From Gymnopilus junonius (Eukaryota; Basidiomycota; Agaricomycetes; Agaricales; Galerinaceae): a stretch of 64,000 nucleotides of DNA. Shown here piece after piece: positions 44,301-56,659 of the stretch; position 1 is the first letter of the stretch; every line of letters begins with the position of its first letter. The position numbers and the translations under genes are program-made. The notes under the pieces were generated by a model, which had not been told where the DNA came from, did no database searches, and worked only from the letters and a program-made list of their open reading frames with translations. The stretch covers positions 62,001 to 126,000 of the forward strand of contig JADNYJ010000066.1 in assembly GCA_015501075.1 (NCBI GenBank), given 5' to 3'.

Positions 44301-47300
44301 CAGATCAGGGCCCTCATGTGCAGGGCCAATCTTTCAGTAATATCGTCGGCACCGATGGAAAATACAGCCCAGAGGTATAATATGCTTTGGTCAAGAAGGG
44401 GTAAGGAAGGCTGAATTCTTTCTCGTGGAGTGCTCTTGTCATCGATATTGTTCTGGAGTAGGACTTGGTCTCCACATGTGGCAGACATAGGCTAGTGTGC
44501 AAAAGCTGTCGTTTTCATTTTGAGATGAATTGCTAGAGAAATCAGGCTATTCGTTGAGGTCGTACCTTGAGTCGGAATATATTTATCCGCCGCCGATAGT
44601 CTTCAGTGAGCGGAAATAATAAAGGAAGGATCTGAGAGTAGTATTGTATGGAAGTGATACATCAAATGAAGTTTGTCATAGATCACCCAAGTATTTCTTG
44701 AACTGTCATTCGGGCAGTTTTATGTGTCCAGACGCCACGAACTTGCCACTGACAAAGATCTGTTGACACCAAATGGAGCCAAGTTCGATACTTCGCGGGT
44801 ATGTACCTGTACCTCGGAACCCAACCAAGGTGAAATGCCGTGTTAGGCCTGACGACATTCGGCAAAATGCTCAGCAAAATACTCACGACTGAATTTACGG
44901 TGTTTACAGGGTCGAGCAGCCGAGGGTCTTCCTCGCCGTGGGCGACAGTTCTGGATTAAAATAAGGTCGGTTCATCCAAGCCCCACTCAGGCTGATCCAA
45001 AGGTCAAGATGGCCTTCAAAACGAGATACACCCTAAAATGTGTTTGAACTCCAAGCCACGCTGCTTCCAAGAAGTCTGGAATGATGGTTTGTGTTCCAGA
45101 AACAGTCGAAGTGCCCCGTAAGGTTCCATAAAGCTTGCTGCGGCATTTTATAACCTCGAATTGGTAGAAACCATCTAGCGCGCGGCGATGATAGAGTAGT
45201 TATCTAGGTGCAGAACTTCGCAGGATACATGAAATATCCTAGATTGAGTCGTATTTGGGGGAATAGAATGCGACTAAAAAACTCAAATTGAAAACCGGTC
45301 ACGATGGAATAAGTTTGCGATATGAATGATAGGTTGCAGGATCTTACGTAGCCTCGCCGCTACATCTCTGCTTGGCTTTGTAAGAATACGAAGACAACAA
45401 ATCCGCACTTAGCTCTTAGAGGTCTTCCACAGTCGATGAAAAACGGTCTAAGTTTCATCCCCTGCATGATATTGATAATAACTTTTCAGATCGATTTAGG
45501 CTAGAATGAGAGTAAACGGCGGGTCAGCAAGTAACATGTTCATTGCACCGTATGACTGCAACCCATCAAATGAAAGGCTGATATATTCTCTGGATAGATA
45601 AAAATACCTAGTGAATGCTTTATCAACCTGAATCCCTTATTCCATTGGCATAAAACTCACGTTCCCAGCAATTTTGTGGACTTGATTGTCCACGTATATA
45701 CTTTTCCCCTTCTCGAAAGATCCCGAAGATGAGGAAACAATCGGCTTTCATTGTGATTGACGCCTCACGTTCCCTCTGGATTCCGGACCTGCAATGCTGT
45801 ATCCAGCATAACCTGCGGCTGAAAAGGGGGTTAGAACCTGGTCATTCAGTACTGAAGCTTCAAGTGAGCCAGTTCAGATTTGAATGAAAACATCGTGTCA
45901 AGAAGGAGCATACTACGCACTGTAAGTTTTGACAAACAACAGGACACACGACCCACTTTTCTCATGAGTCCATCTTGATGTAATTGCCAGCATTCCGTGC
46001 CGTTGGACCCGTCTATCATGGAAAGCAGCCTTTGACGCAGAACGCAGAGAATTTACTGTAGAAAGTCCAACGTCCCTCCTACGTCTCCTGTATGCTTAAT
46101 ACTCAGACTCCTTTCAAAGAGGATATCCATTGGCGACAGGTTGGTTGATAGGCCGCTGGAACCACAAAATACGACTTGCCTCGAAAACAGTAATGTGGTG
46201 GGAACCAGATTAAGTTCTCGTAAACGATAAAGCTCGTGGCATAGACAGGCGAAATTAAAAGAGCAGTTCGACAGGAACGTGCGTTGGAGTGGGTCGCTCC
46301 TAATTGTTGTAAGCAGTCATTCCACCCGATACCTTCAATCCGTAGGACAAGTGGCCAAGATGATGCTTATGGTCATGCATGCAGCCAAGTGAATGCAGGT
46401 TTGAAAGCCGAACTACCTCCTGTGGAGACGATAGCCATGCGCGGTCAATTGAAAATCGGTGAATCCTAATTAGAATCAAATCCAGACTGCAAGTCAATGA
46501 AGATAACAGGAAAAAGAGGAGAAGAATCGACATGCATACTGTTTCTCGACCAATTTTCGTTGTCAAGTGCTGATCAACGCCTCTGTTCACAAGAGCAGCA
46601 AGGGTGTGGAGTGTGAAGTGCAGGGTGCCAGGGTCCACTCAAATAACCCTGCTTCATTTTCTTCCGCATTCTACGCTTGCTGACAGACAAGGCTAGGGTC
46701 AGCCTTTGGAGCAGACTAACGTTTTGGACAAGCACCATATGGAACAAGCACGCGATAGAAAGTTAGAACGCAAGCGCTTAGCGCCAAAGGTTATATATCA
46801 GGAGGAAAAACCCGGGATAACACCGGGTAAAAGAAAGGCACCCTGACTTTGACAAAGGCACAGACAGGCCTTGGCAGGATGAAAACGCCTGCTTTCTAGC
46901 CATTTCATCTCCTAAAGACGCGTTTGGAATGAATGCGGTGAAAACCTTCCACCAGATCCGAAAAACGGCTGATACCCTGACGCTGAAATCGGTCGTAGTC
47001 CTCGTACACCGAGTTTACGGCGGGAAGTTATAGCAAGATGATTTTGATTGGTGCACCCGATAGGTGGTGTTATTGCCTCTCTGAGCACGTCAGGTGAGAC
47101 GCGCCTGCCGCGTGAAGGGTCAGAATCTTGAGAGGACGCGTCAGCGTACCTGAAATGGGAGTAAGTCTCAATATGGGATATTTTTGGTGGATGCGAGCGC
47201 GAATGGCTCATGTGCAACCGGCGTAGAAAAATAACTTCGATATAAGCCAACAATGTTGCCAGAAGTGACTGGCATACGCGCATGTCAGAAATAGACGAAG
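41364..47300. other. Gene-poor region with unresolved minus-strand coding-like fragments
   Basis: No frame exceeds about 125 codons. Several minus-strand stretches look coding-like and are bounded by plausible short introns, for example VAHGEEDPRLLDPV at about 44890-44950 before a GTGAGT donor, a stretch bounded by a clear GTACGA...CACTAG intron near 44490-44575, and 46912-47283. I could not assemble them into a model or recognise a domain. They may be one or more intron-rich genes or decayed ones. A plus-strand TATATAAA at 41500-41507 has no assigned gene. Confidence 0.35.
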
Positions 47301-48833
47301 GTAAATAACAACGAGACGACGGACGTAACTAACCTCATCTTAAACCAATATTCCCACCTTCGTATTTCGTATCGCCATTCCTCTCCATGAAGCGCGTGGC
47401 ATTAGGTCGTAAGGGCGACTGAGCAGCTGTAGACAACCAGCAACAAAGTTCAGAGTTTAAAGAGGTGGGCAGCTTTCAAAGTGATATAGCATGCCCTAAA
47501 ATCAGAGTACATGTTGTGGTGCGCAATGTAGCATCAAAAGCTTGTATTGCTGGAAAAGATGGACGAGGTTGAAGGGAGTGTTGAGGAGAGAACAATTTTC
47601 TCAATTGCTTCCGAGTGGCACAGGTCCGGGCCGAAGACCGGCAACTATGTAGCCGTGCTATTTATACCATCGGCGACACTTGCGAAATCGACAAATTACT
47701 GACGTTGAAAGTGAGAAAAGGAATCGAACGGAAGAGCTATAGACTGTAGAAAATAAAATAGTTGAAAAAACAGCTTCTCCAGACGTAAACTTTTAAAGAT
47801 TCAAGCAGTTGCTTTTTTCTTTCGTTGGGTTTCCTGAGGAAAAAGCGAACCAATACTTTATATTCCTTTATTTTTATTTTTCTAATGGGGTGTCTGCTCG
47901 AACACCTTCTGGATGTCTTCTACAACTCCAGCGTTCCTTAAAAAGGCTTGGAGGACATTTAAAAAAGTCCACTTACAGTCCCCATAGTCATAGAAATCCA
48001 TCCCTCCCGTTATTCCCACGGACACGGCATCCAAGTACGATGGCAATCATTTATTGGTTGTACTGGTCCGCATTTCCCCTCGAAGCAGTGTTGGACATCG
48101 ACGCGGAGTCAAAAGTACTCCTAGTCCATGTAATCGAGCTTTGTCCGAGGAGATGGAATGAAATTATATAACACATACTTACGTCTGACTACCGGTATAA
48201 CTGGAAGCGAGTCATACTAGGCATATGAAGTGATAAATTGCAATTTACCCATCACATCATTCCCTATCAATGAGTCGGGATCACAAATATTGGGTCAAAC
48301 TAGAGGAAAAAAGGATGATGAGGTTGGCAAATCCTCGCATGTGACAGGGGACATAAAAGGGCTACCTCGATCAACCTCTAAACGATGACATTCTGATTGC
48401 TCCCGTCGTCGTCCTTAGTCTTTTCCCATTATTGTAAACTTATACTTTACCTCCAATAAGGATACCATGCAAAGAGTTGATGAAATTTGCAAATCTTCGA
48501 GCAGACAAAAGACGGGGATCACAGAACCTGCACCCATGACAAGCAACGCACACGCGCGGTCTTCTCTCCCATCATTACTTCGTTTCTCTGTTCCCCATCC
48601 AATAAGTCGGGTCCCGGGATGTACGACGGCGATCACTTTCTTATTTAAAGTTCCACTGAATGGGTACCTCTGGTATCTAGTTCTAATTCAAGTACGCCAC
48701 TATCAAAGCCGCTGCTCGGCACCTTGGCCAAAATCCTGGCCATTGGGATTTCGACGATCCCATCGCAAAGAGACGCCCACTGACCTTCTTACGGCCTTCA
48801 ATGCCTCAAAATAAGGAAACCTCGAGTGAATAA
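47301..48833. other. Intergenic or unresolved region
   Basis: Contains a 120-codon plus frame (47809-48171) without a recognised domain, and minus-strand stretches around 48420-48640 and 48700-48950 that look coding-like. A candidate minus-strand intron lies at about 48861-48809 (GTAAGA...TTTTGAG). No model is proposed. Confidence 0.3.
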
Positions 48834-49367
48834 GTGTATTCGAAAAGTTTCTTACCCGCAAACATTGAAGCCCAGCAAACCATCTTTTTTCGGCCCGGTT
48901 TTCAAGGACCAGATGGATTGATCCCAAGTACACGCCATGCCATTGGACATTCATCCATCTCCTCCGACTACCTCATGATGGAGCAACATTGGCAGAGATC
49001 AAACGCAATTGAATTAATGGGTCAATGTTTTACCACCGTCGTCGTATCATTCACTGCCTTGAAGGAGATTGCTTCCCTTCCAGGACAGACGGAAATTAAT
49101 AGCCTGTATAGAAAAGCCCTCGAAGGGGAAATATACAACTCGGTGGTAATACGCGAGAAAATAAATACATGCATGGAGACTTGGTCTTTAGGCTTAGTTT
49201 CGAAAGGAAAAGAGACAGGGTTGCATCCATACGTATGGTATAAAACTGGTCTTATACACGATGGGGATAGAGACATTAGGGGATTTCTTCGCGGCTTAGG
49301 CATAGTAATGGCTCTGAATTTAATGTCGTTCAGAAACGGTCTTCTTTATTCCCGACTTTTAGGCTAA
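48834..49367 (+). CDS. Possible small protein of unknown function
   Basis: One open frame of 177 codons; no domain recognised. Composition is protein-like (MMEQHWQRSNAIELMGQC, KINTCMETWSLGLVSKGKE), with mixed charged and hydrophobic segments and no low-complexity bias. The first codon listed is GTG; the first ATG lies about 44 codons in (near 48973), leaving about 130 aa. It may be an exon of a larger gene or a relic. A competing minus-strand splice signal overlaps the left part, so strand is not certain. Confidence 0.3.
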   Translation: MYSKSFLPANIEAQQTIFFRPGFQGPDGLIPSTRHAIGHSSISSDYLMMEQHWQRSNAIELMGQCFTTVVVSFTALKEIASLPGQTEINSLYRKALEGEIYNSVVIREKINTCMETWSLGLVSKGKETGLHPYVWYKTGLIHDGDRDIRGFLRGLGIVMALNLMSFRNGLLYSRLLG

Positions 49368-52300
49368 TGCTTATTTTTTTTCCAATCAAATATGTATTCA
49401 CTATCCGAAAGAAGCACTCAGTATCTTCATTTTTTCAAAGTGTTTACAAATGTAGAGCTTTTATAGAATAGGTTTGGGAGCAATATGGCTCACATGACAT
49501 ACCCATAAACCTAGGGCATCACAGTTATGTATAAGTTCCGTCAGCGATCACAACGCATTCGACATATGAGTGGACAGAAATAGCGTGCTCGTCAGTAAGT
49601 TGTCCCGGTCAAGCATCACACTAAGGTGTATGGCAAGAGCATTCTTTACTTCAATAGATCATTCCATACCGCCCAAAAGAACATTCTTCTTCTCTCAAGC
49701 CCGTTGTTAATATCGGAAAATTGATACGGCCAGGGTCATCATAATCCTTTCATTGTCGGCTTTTCGACGTGGAAAACTAGTAAACAAGTACGTACTAGGC
49801 TATGTTCTATGGCTATGCTCCGCGCAGACTCAAAGTTGATTGGTAAATAATTGCTCAGCGCTGTTTATCCCTTTTGCTCTTGCGCCACACATTATACGCC
49901 CGTTTGCCAAGACATCCGATCACATCCGATCAAGTGACGATCGAACAGGCGCTTACCCTTTTCACCTCCCATAACCGACAAACTTACAGTTCAGACTTTT
50001 AAGTAGGCTCACGATGAGTATACCGTACCTTGATTTAATGCCATTTTAGGAGAGTAGCTATAGAAGGACGTGCTATAGTGCATTAATTTCCGTCACCCGA
50101 TCATAGTGCACTGTGATTACTGCCGATCCGATCATCCTCGAGGAGATGATGACGACGATGATCCCCCATCTGAGCAAATACTCTATAAGCACCGGGTGCT
50201 ATCTCCATCCAGCCACCTCAATACAGCCATTCTCTTGTCCCAGTCAGACTCGATCCGACATCAAAGGACATTGGCGACCGAGATTCTTCAAATTGCCTCA
50301 TTGAAGCCCGTTCCTTTATTAAAAGACGTCGGGCCCCCGTAAAGATGGAAGAAAAAAATAGAGAATGGGAAGCTCGATGAACCTTGTGTGCCTGAATCTC
50401 TTACTCGTGTCTGTATGACCATTGGCTAGTATGTAGAGTACATTGATTGGCCGATATGCACGAATTCTCGGAATCAGGATCAGATAAGGCACGCCGTCTT
50501 CGAGTCGAGTTATCTATTTAGATCTCTGAAAGGCTTCCTCGAGCCTTAATGGGTAATCTTTCCAAATCTTACCTAAGAAACGCTAGAGTAAACCTGAGTA
50601 CGCCATCGATACCCGCGAGCAGCCTTCCCTTCATAGTAGTGACTGTGATTCATTTCTAAAGTTATCGCACCTCAAGACCGCTTTATCCCTCGGACTTTAC
50701 TTGATTCTGATTGGCATAGATTCAGGGATTAGAGTCTTCTAGGTAAAGAACTAAGACCCTCCACGCATATCGCGCATCCATCCAGAACGCCACACCACAC
50801 GCTGTCTTCTCTATCCACCTTTCCTTCCTAAGTTTTTAGCTCCAACGGTGATTTCCAATTCTACCGTTCTACCGTAAATATTCCCTGTCCGGCTCCCGCT
50901 CAAGTACTGTCTGCCGGTGCCGAGAAACCTTTCAATGGATTTAACTTCTAGATTTAAAGCTTACTTGACAGCTCTCATTTATTTCGCCATTTCATTTCAA
51001 TTTTCATATCATATCACAACTGTCAAGGTGCCGACATTAAATAACTTGTTTATAATGCCCATGTCAATATTCGACGTTCGCGGGGTTGGAGTAATGAAAA
51101 TTTAAACAATTAGGCAACGTATAGTTGGGAATTTGGGGAGTTTTACCCAATGGATGTTCAAACGCTTGTCTAACCCTGGTAGTGACTGCGGTCTGCCAAC
51201 ATCTTTCATTCTAGAAACAAAACACTCAAGTCCATTTCACCATTAATCATGATTTGGTCAAACACGAAGAGCACAAAGAATCAAACAAGAACCGGCATTC
51301 ATCAAACCAGCGCTACCTACTGGTCTCTCACTCAGGGGCCGGCTACTCACCTATTAGTACTTTATTTCCTATTGAGTCCCAAATCTCGATCTCATCTCCA
51401 TGACAAGCGGAGCCGGGCTCACCACTCTAATTCGGGTTCGTCGGAGGTGAGGTAAGAACTGAGTAAAAGTTATCGCTAGGTGAATGGGCGCCGTGTGGTA
51501 AGGTAGGTACGCAAATTTCTTAGAAGCATCGGAAGACCGGTTCAACTTGAAGAAACGAACCCAGTCGTTGGCAGTCCGACTTTCTGATCTGCTTCTTCTC
51601 AGAACAAATCAAAAATTTGAAGCGCTGGTTCCACTGTCAGTAATTCAATTTTCCATTGATCCATACACACATATACCCAACGGGCAGCAGCTTTGAAACG
51701 AGCTTGGCATGGCGTTGAACGTTCCCGGTTCCTCTTTACGATATCAAAGCCTTCAAATTTGAAGAGCTCACCCCAACAAACTACCGAACCGTAACGTGAA
51801 CGTTATACTAGGATATTCCAAATTTAACGTTGCAGGCTCGCCAAATCTCCAAACGCAATGAGCCCGAAGCCCGAGAAGGAAGGACGTAAACGCAGAGCCC
51901 AAACGTCCGTGTGCTCTATGTCTCGTAACTTTCATAATTTTGAAAAACGCACACGAGTTACGTTACTTTCTTTACGACTTTGCATATGTTCAAGCCCTTC
52001 AATGTTTAATATTCAATTACCTACCTCTATGTGCTAACGACATTCATTCCGCAACATCTTACCCATCAGCAGCTTCCTTTGCGAACGGAGATCAAATATC
52101 GTTTTATGCATGTACTTACGAGAACGAGAACGAGTCGTCCACAGGAATTTTCACAGACAATCCCCGGAGGGACGAGAAGCGGACGATATTTATTTCATTT
52201 CCTCAAGGCTCTGAATCCTTTGGGATGGAGAAAATGGGGCATATGGTAGAAGAGAAGAATCGACAAGGCATTGGGTTCTCGATGGTGGAGGGTTCTTGAT

Positions 52301-54518
52301 AGCGATTCTAGGCTACTTGTAAGGTTATAATTGTGTCAGAAATTGGGGACCTGTCCTCCGGGATGTTTTTACTGTTGCAAGGCGAAGGCGAAGCTTTAAG
52401 CGGGGAACTTTGAATCTGAAATTGCACCGGTGAAACTCATGGGTCGAATGATCCAAATATTCAAAACAAAACAAAAGGCTAAACACCCAGTGAAGATGAA
52501 AATGAAAATGGAAGACCGGCGTCCTGACTTGTGCACTCGTCAAATCTCTTCAAGAGCTTGACGTGTGCATACATACATACATGCATTTCATATCAGCCCC
52601 ATTCAAGTGGCAATAGATAATACACTGAAGTCCCCACCAATCAGATGTTGGTGAATCCATGCAAACTTCAAGTTCAGACCAAAGTAGAATACGTACGTCA
52701 AACGCTCGTGCTCACCACAACTACAGTACATAGCTCAACTAAGTCTGTATGCATGGATGTACATTGTCCAAGCCGTTTTACGACCACGTTGATTCTTGAT
52801 TCCTGCGGAATGATTAACGAGTGAATCAGAAGGACCCGTCCCCCCAAAAAACCACCAATACCAATATCAATATCAAAGTAGAACGGTCCACTCACGGTAA
52901 CTAGCGTACCATCTCATAGGATAATAATAATAATACACACACACGTCTCTTCAAGTTCTGAAAGACAAATTCAGAAGGGAGGACACACCACATAGCCGGT
53001 GCCCGGGGCGCTGTCTCTCCCAGTCCGACAAAGTTCAACTCCCACCAACCCATTCTCTCGGGACTCTGAAGATTCAGCTGGATTCGGAGAAGTTGCGTCC
53101 TGCCGGTGGAGCTGTTCCAATTGGCCGCTGTCCCCGCCTGTGTGCACTCCGTTCGATTGTACAGTTCACAGTTCACAGTTCACATTTTACTGTGATGTGG
53201 GGTACGCTGCTCTGGGACGTTCTTGCCTTTAATGGGAGGTTGAAAGGGGTAACATTGGAATCAAGAACCGAGAAATTGGGGGCCGCCGAAGCGACAGGAC
53301 ACGACAGGAGAATCAACTGGAAGAAATAAGAGCGGGCTCAGAAGATACTGAGCAGGAGGGCCTTAGTCATACTTCAAGGAGAACGCATGACTTGGACTTG
53401 GATGAAACTGGGATCATCGGATTGGACAGGGGAAAAAAGAAGCGATTGGAGGGAATATAGGCCCAGGGAAGAGGCCAGTGGAGAGACCGCTAGAGAAGGT
53501 ACGGCGCATCGTTGATGTGGATTGTTCACAAATGACCTCAGACGTTGAGTAATGTCAATTTATGCACCTGTGTACTATTTCCACCACGGCCACAGTGTAC
53601 ACGCTCCACGCCCCACGCTCCGCTCTCTCTCTCTTGCTTTGCGTAGATTCAGATTGGGATTAAATAAATGAGATGTACTAAAATAACGCTGAAGCGCTGA
53701 CACAACAATGATAATCCGTACCTCGAACTTCAATTTACAAGTCCTAGCTGAGCGCGGCGTTGCAGATTGTGTTATGGGATAAAGTAGAAATAACCCCACT
53801 CATGCTGTCTTATAACCTCTTTCTTTGATCTCTGCTTCTTGCTTCTAGAATGAAATATATAATATGGAATGCATGATTAGCGACATGAGACCGAAAAATA
53901 AAGTCGGGCGCACTTACTTAGTCTTGACAACAACATAAAATAAAAGAAGGCAATTCAAAGCACTCAAAGGCACCGACTGGCTGCGAACTTTCTAAACGTC
54001 TCAATTCGGAATTTCCGTCCACTCGTGCTCCCGCTTTGGATTTGGATTTCACCATTTCAAGGAATTCCGGAAATTCCGTTCCGTTCCATCCTTTCCTGTC
54101 CTGTCCTGTTCTGTTTTTTTTATGAGATCTGTTCTGACGACCTATCACCTGTATATCACCCTCCCAAAACCTCAAGACCCAGGAACTTGCTCAGGACTGT
54201 CGTATAACCTCTTTGGTTCTTTACTTCTTTACTTCTTCGCTTCTTAGTTCCTGATTCCAGGTTCTTAAAGTCTCCGGGTTGGTTCTCGACTCTTTCTTTG
54301 CCTTTTGACGTCCTTCCTTGACTCCCTTGATTTAGTCTCAGAGATTCTGGAATGTCAAGTCAGATGGCGAAAATGTTAAAATACGCTGCGAGGATGAAGA
54401 GCGATTGTCGGTTTGCGTCGATACAAGATTGAAGATTGAAGATTGAAGACTGAAGATTGGCGATATAAGATTGAACGATATAAGTAAGATTGAAAGATCA
54501 AGTTGAACGCACGTACTA

Positions 54519-54541
54519 TATAATATAATATAATATAATAT
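54519..54541. repeat. TATAA pentanucleotide microsatellite
   Basis: Four to five tandem copies of TATAA between CGTAC and TGATAC. Confidence 0.85.
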
Positions 54542-55741
54542 GATACTAGGTCTGGGATCGGTTGTTTCGCAGTTTCGACAATTGGACAACTTAACCCCCG
54601 AAAAGTCCAGGAAATCTGACGTCGGAATTCCTGGTTCGTTCTTACCCTTTGCTTGTAATGTAATGTCGTTGTGGTGTGGTGTGATGTGATGTGATAAGTA
54701 ACGGCCCGGGAAATGGAAGATTTGGGGAGAGACTGACTTATTTACTTGATTGAGCCTTGAGAAGAACGCAGAAGGAGGAACGCAGAAGGAAGAATTGGAA
54801 GAAGCAAGAAACAAAAAACAAGAAAAGACGGGCGCGCATACACAGTTGAAGCGGCTCTGCATTAGGTCTGCATCTCTGAAAGGGAAGGGAGTCTGGAGTC
54901 TGGAGCGTGAGCTATTTTATTATTGATAACTCTAAATTGATGGGATACAAATGTATGTGAGCCGTTTAATCAAGCGTACATATCGACGCTTTCTCGCTCA
55001 CCGTTCAAGTTCACTGTTCCCTGACCTACAACTGCAATTGCAACTGGGCCACACACGCACGCACGCACACAAACGCATGCTGCTTCCAGATTATGAATTT
55101 GAAATTCTGGACTCTACTCGAATCTAACAGCAACCACCAGTCAAATTAGCTTGAAAGTCGAGGTAAGCTTAGAACTGCCTTGTGATGTATCATATTACTT
55201 CAAATCTGTCGTTTAACCTATACCCAATGATCATACATTCGGAATTGATTGGCGAACACACTTACAGAACATACCACAGAGCATAGTTGGATAAATTGAC
55301 CGATCGGAGTGGGGAGTTGGGGAGTTGGGCCTCGACTTTCATGTTGAGTTTTGGAGTTTTTAGCTTGTGTCCTTGCGTTTCTGAAGCTTATGTCCTCGAG
55401 TCCTCGAGTCCTTCCGTAACGCTGATCCTCTTGGGTTCTTGGGTGTCAAGTTAAACTCGAACGGATACTTGTACTGGGGATTCCTGGAAATTAATGTTGA
55501 GATCGAGTAAGTTGGTTTCTTAGGACTTACTTATCTCTGCGCACAGTGTGATATGATACTCGATTCGAATTTCGAAAGGCCTAGAGTAGCGTAGATTAGA
55601 TAGATAGTCGCTTACACCACCGTATGGTTTCCAGCCTCTAGCCTCTAGACTCTAGGAAACGACCCCTGGTCACCGGTCACCTGGAGATTAAAAGAGAAAA
55701 AGGTAAAACAACGAGGCTGGGGGAGGACGGACATTGACATG

Positions 55742-55758
55742 CGTACGTACGTACGTAA
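55742..55758. repeat. GTAC tetranucleotide microsatellite
   Basis: CGTACGTACGTACGTA, a self-complementary tandem repeat. Confidence 0.85.
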
Positions 55759-56659
55759 TTGGACAGACCACTTAAAGGAAGAAACTCTGCCTCCGCCGTG
55801 AGTGCATATGATGGGGGCAAGCGGTCGGGCGGGGCGGGGCGGGCGGGGCAGACTTTGATATCTATTATTTAGCGGAAAGGAAGATTTGAAATTCGGAATT
55901 TCCAAAGGGGAAGTTAAAGTCATGAGTACGTACCGAAGCGAATTCCGCCGATCGAGTAAAGTGGTATACTTGGCGCGAGGTGAGTGAGTACGCCGCCTGT
56001 CTGTCTGTCTCATCGAATTGCTACGCCGTGATGGGAGATGGGTGATGATGGATGGATGGACGGTGTGACCGGCACGCACGGGGAACTTGAAAGGTTACGG
56101 TTAGACGGAGATGGGGGGATTCATAGAACGGACGGAGAGGACGGGGACGTGACGGTTTGTTGGAGGCTGGATGAGAGGGAAGTTTTGAATTTGGGGCCAC
56201 GATGGGATTGGGATAGGCATGTATGTATTCCAGGAAGACAGAAATGATCAGACAAGCGGCGTCTGTCGGAAAAAGAGAAGAAGGAAAGAGGTGTCTCTCT
56301 CCCCCAAAGGAACGGACAGGACGTTGTACGAAAGGAAACGAAACTGTGATCGCCGTGCTGAATTGGACCCCCGCGAAGAATAGTGGTGAGAAACGGCGTT
56401 TGAATGCACAACGTAAGGGAGAAGAATGAAGCGGAGATAATTACGGAGCCCAGATCTATTCGGGGATCTGCACTGAACCCTTTGAAGAAACGGGGAGGTT
56501 CATCTCCGTCAAAAAAGAATGGAATAAAAATAAAAATGAAATAGAAATCGACTACGCTGCTGGGTTGTTCGCTGTCGACTGCGTACGTACTTTTGGGATA
56601 ATGATTCTGGATATCAACTGGGCTCTGCTGTGGATTGCTCCCCACACCTGCAGCTCAGG

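Larger units (their letters stand above)
49368..56659. other. 7-kb gene-poor region rich in simple repeats, upstream of the large F-box gene
   Basis: No frame of note (longest are 119 codons at 51940-52299 and 174 codons on the minus strand at 54338-54862 and 56121-56645, all low-complexity or unrecognised). From about 52.5 kb there are many short tandem repeats: CATA, ATA/CA, TCCTG, GAAGATT, TATAA, GTAC, GGGGC and CTCGAGTC types. ACTTAC/ACGTAC strings (minus-strand splice donors) are frequent. It may hold a spliced non-coding transcript or a long promoter/leader. Confidence 0.45.

Noticed and set aside
46300..46638. 112-codon minus frame as a gene
   Set aside because: No domain or convincing start, and the second half is hydrophobic low-complexity; left within the unresolved region.
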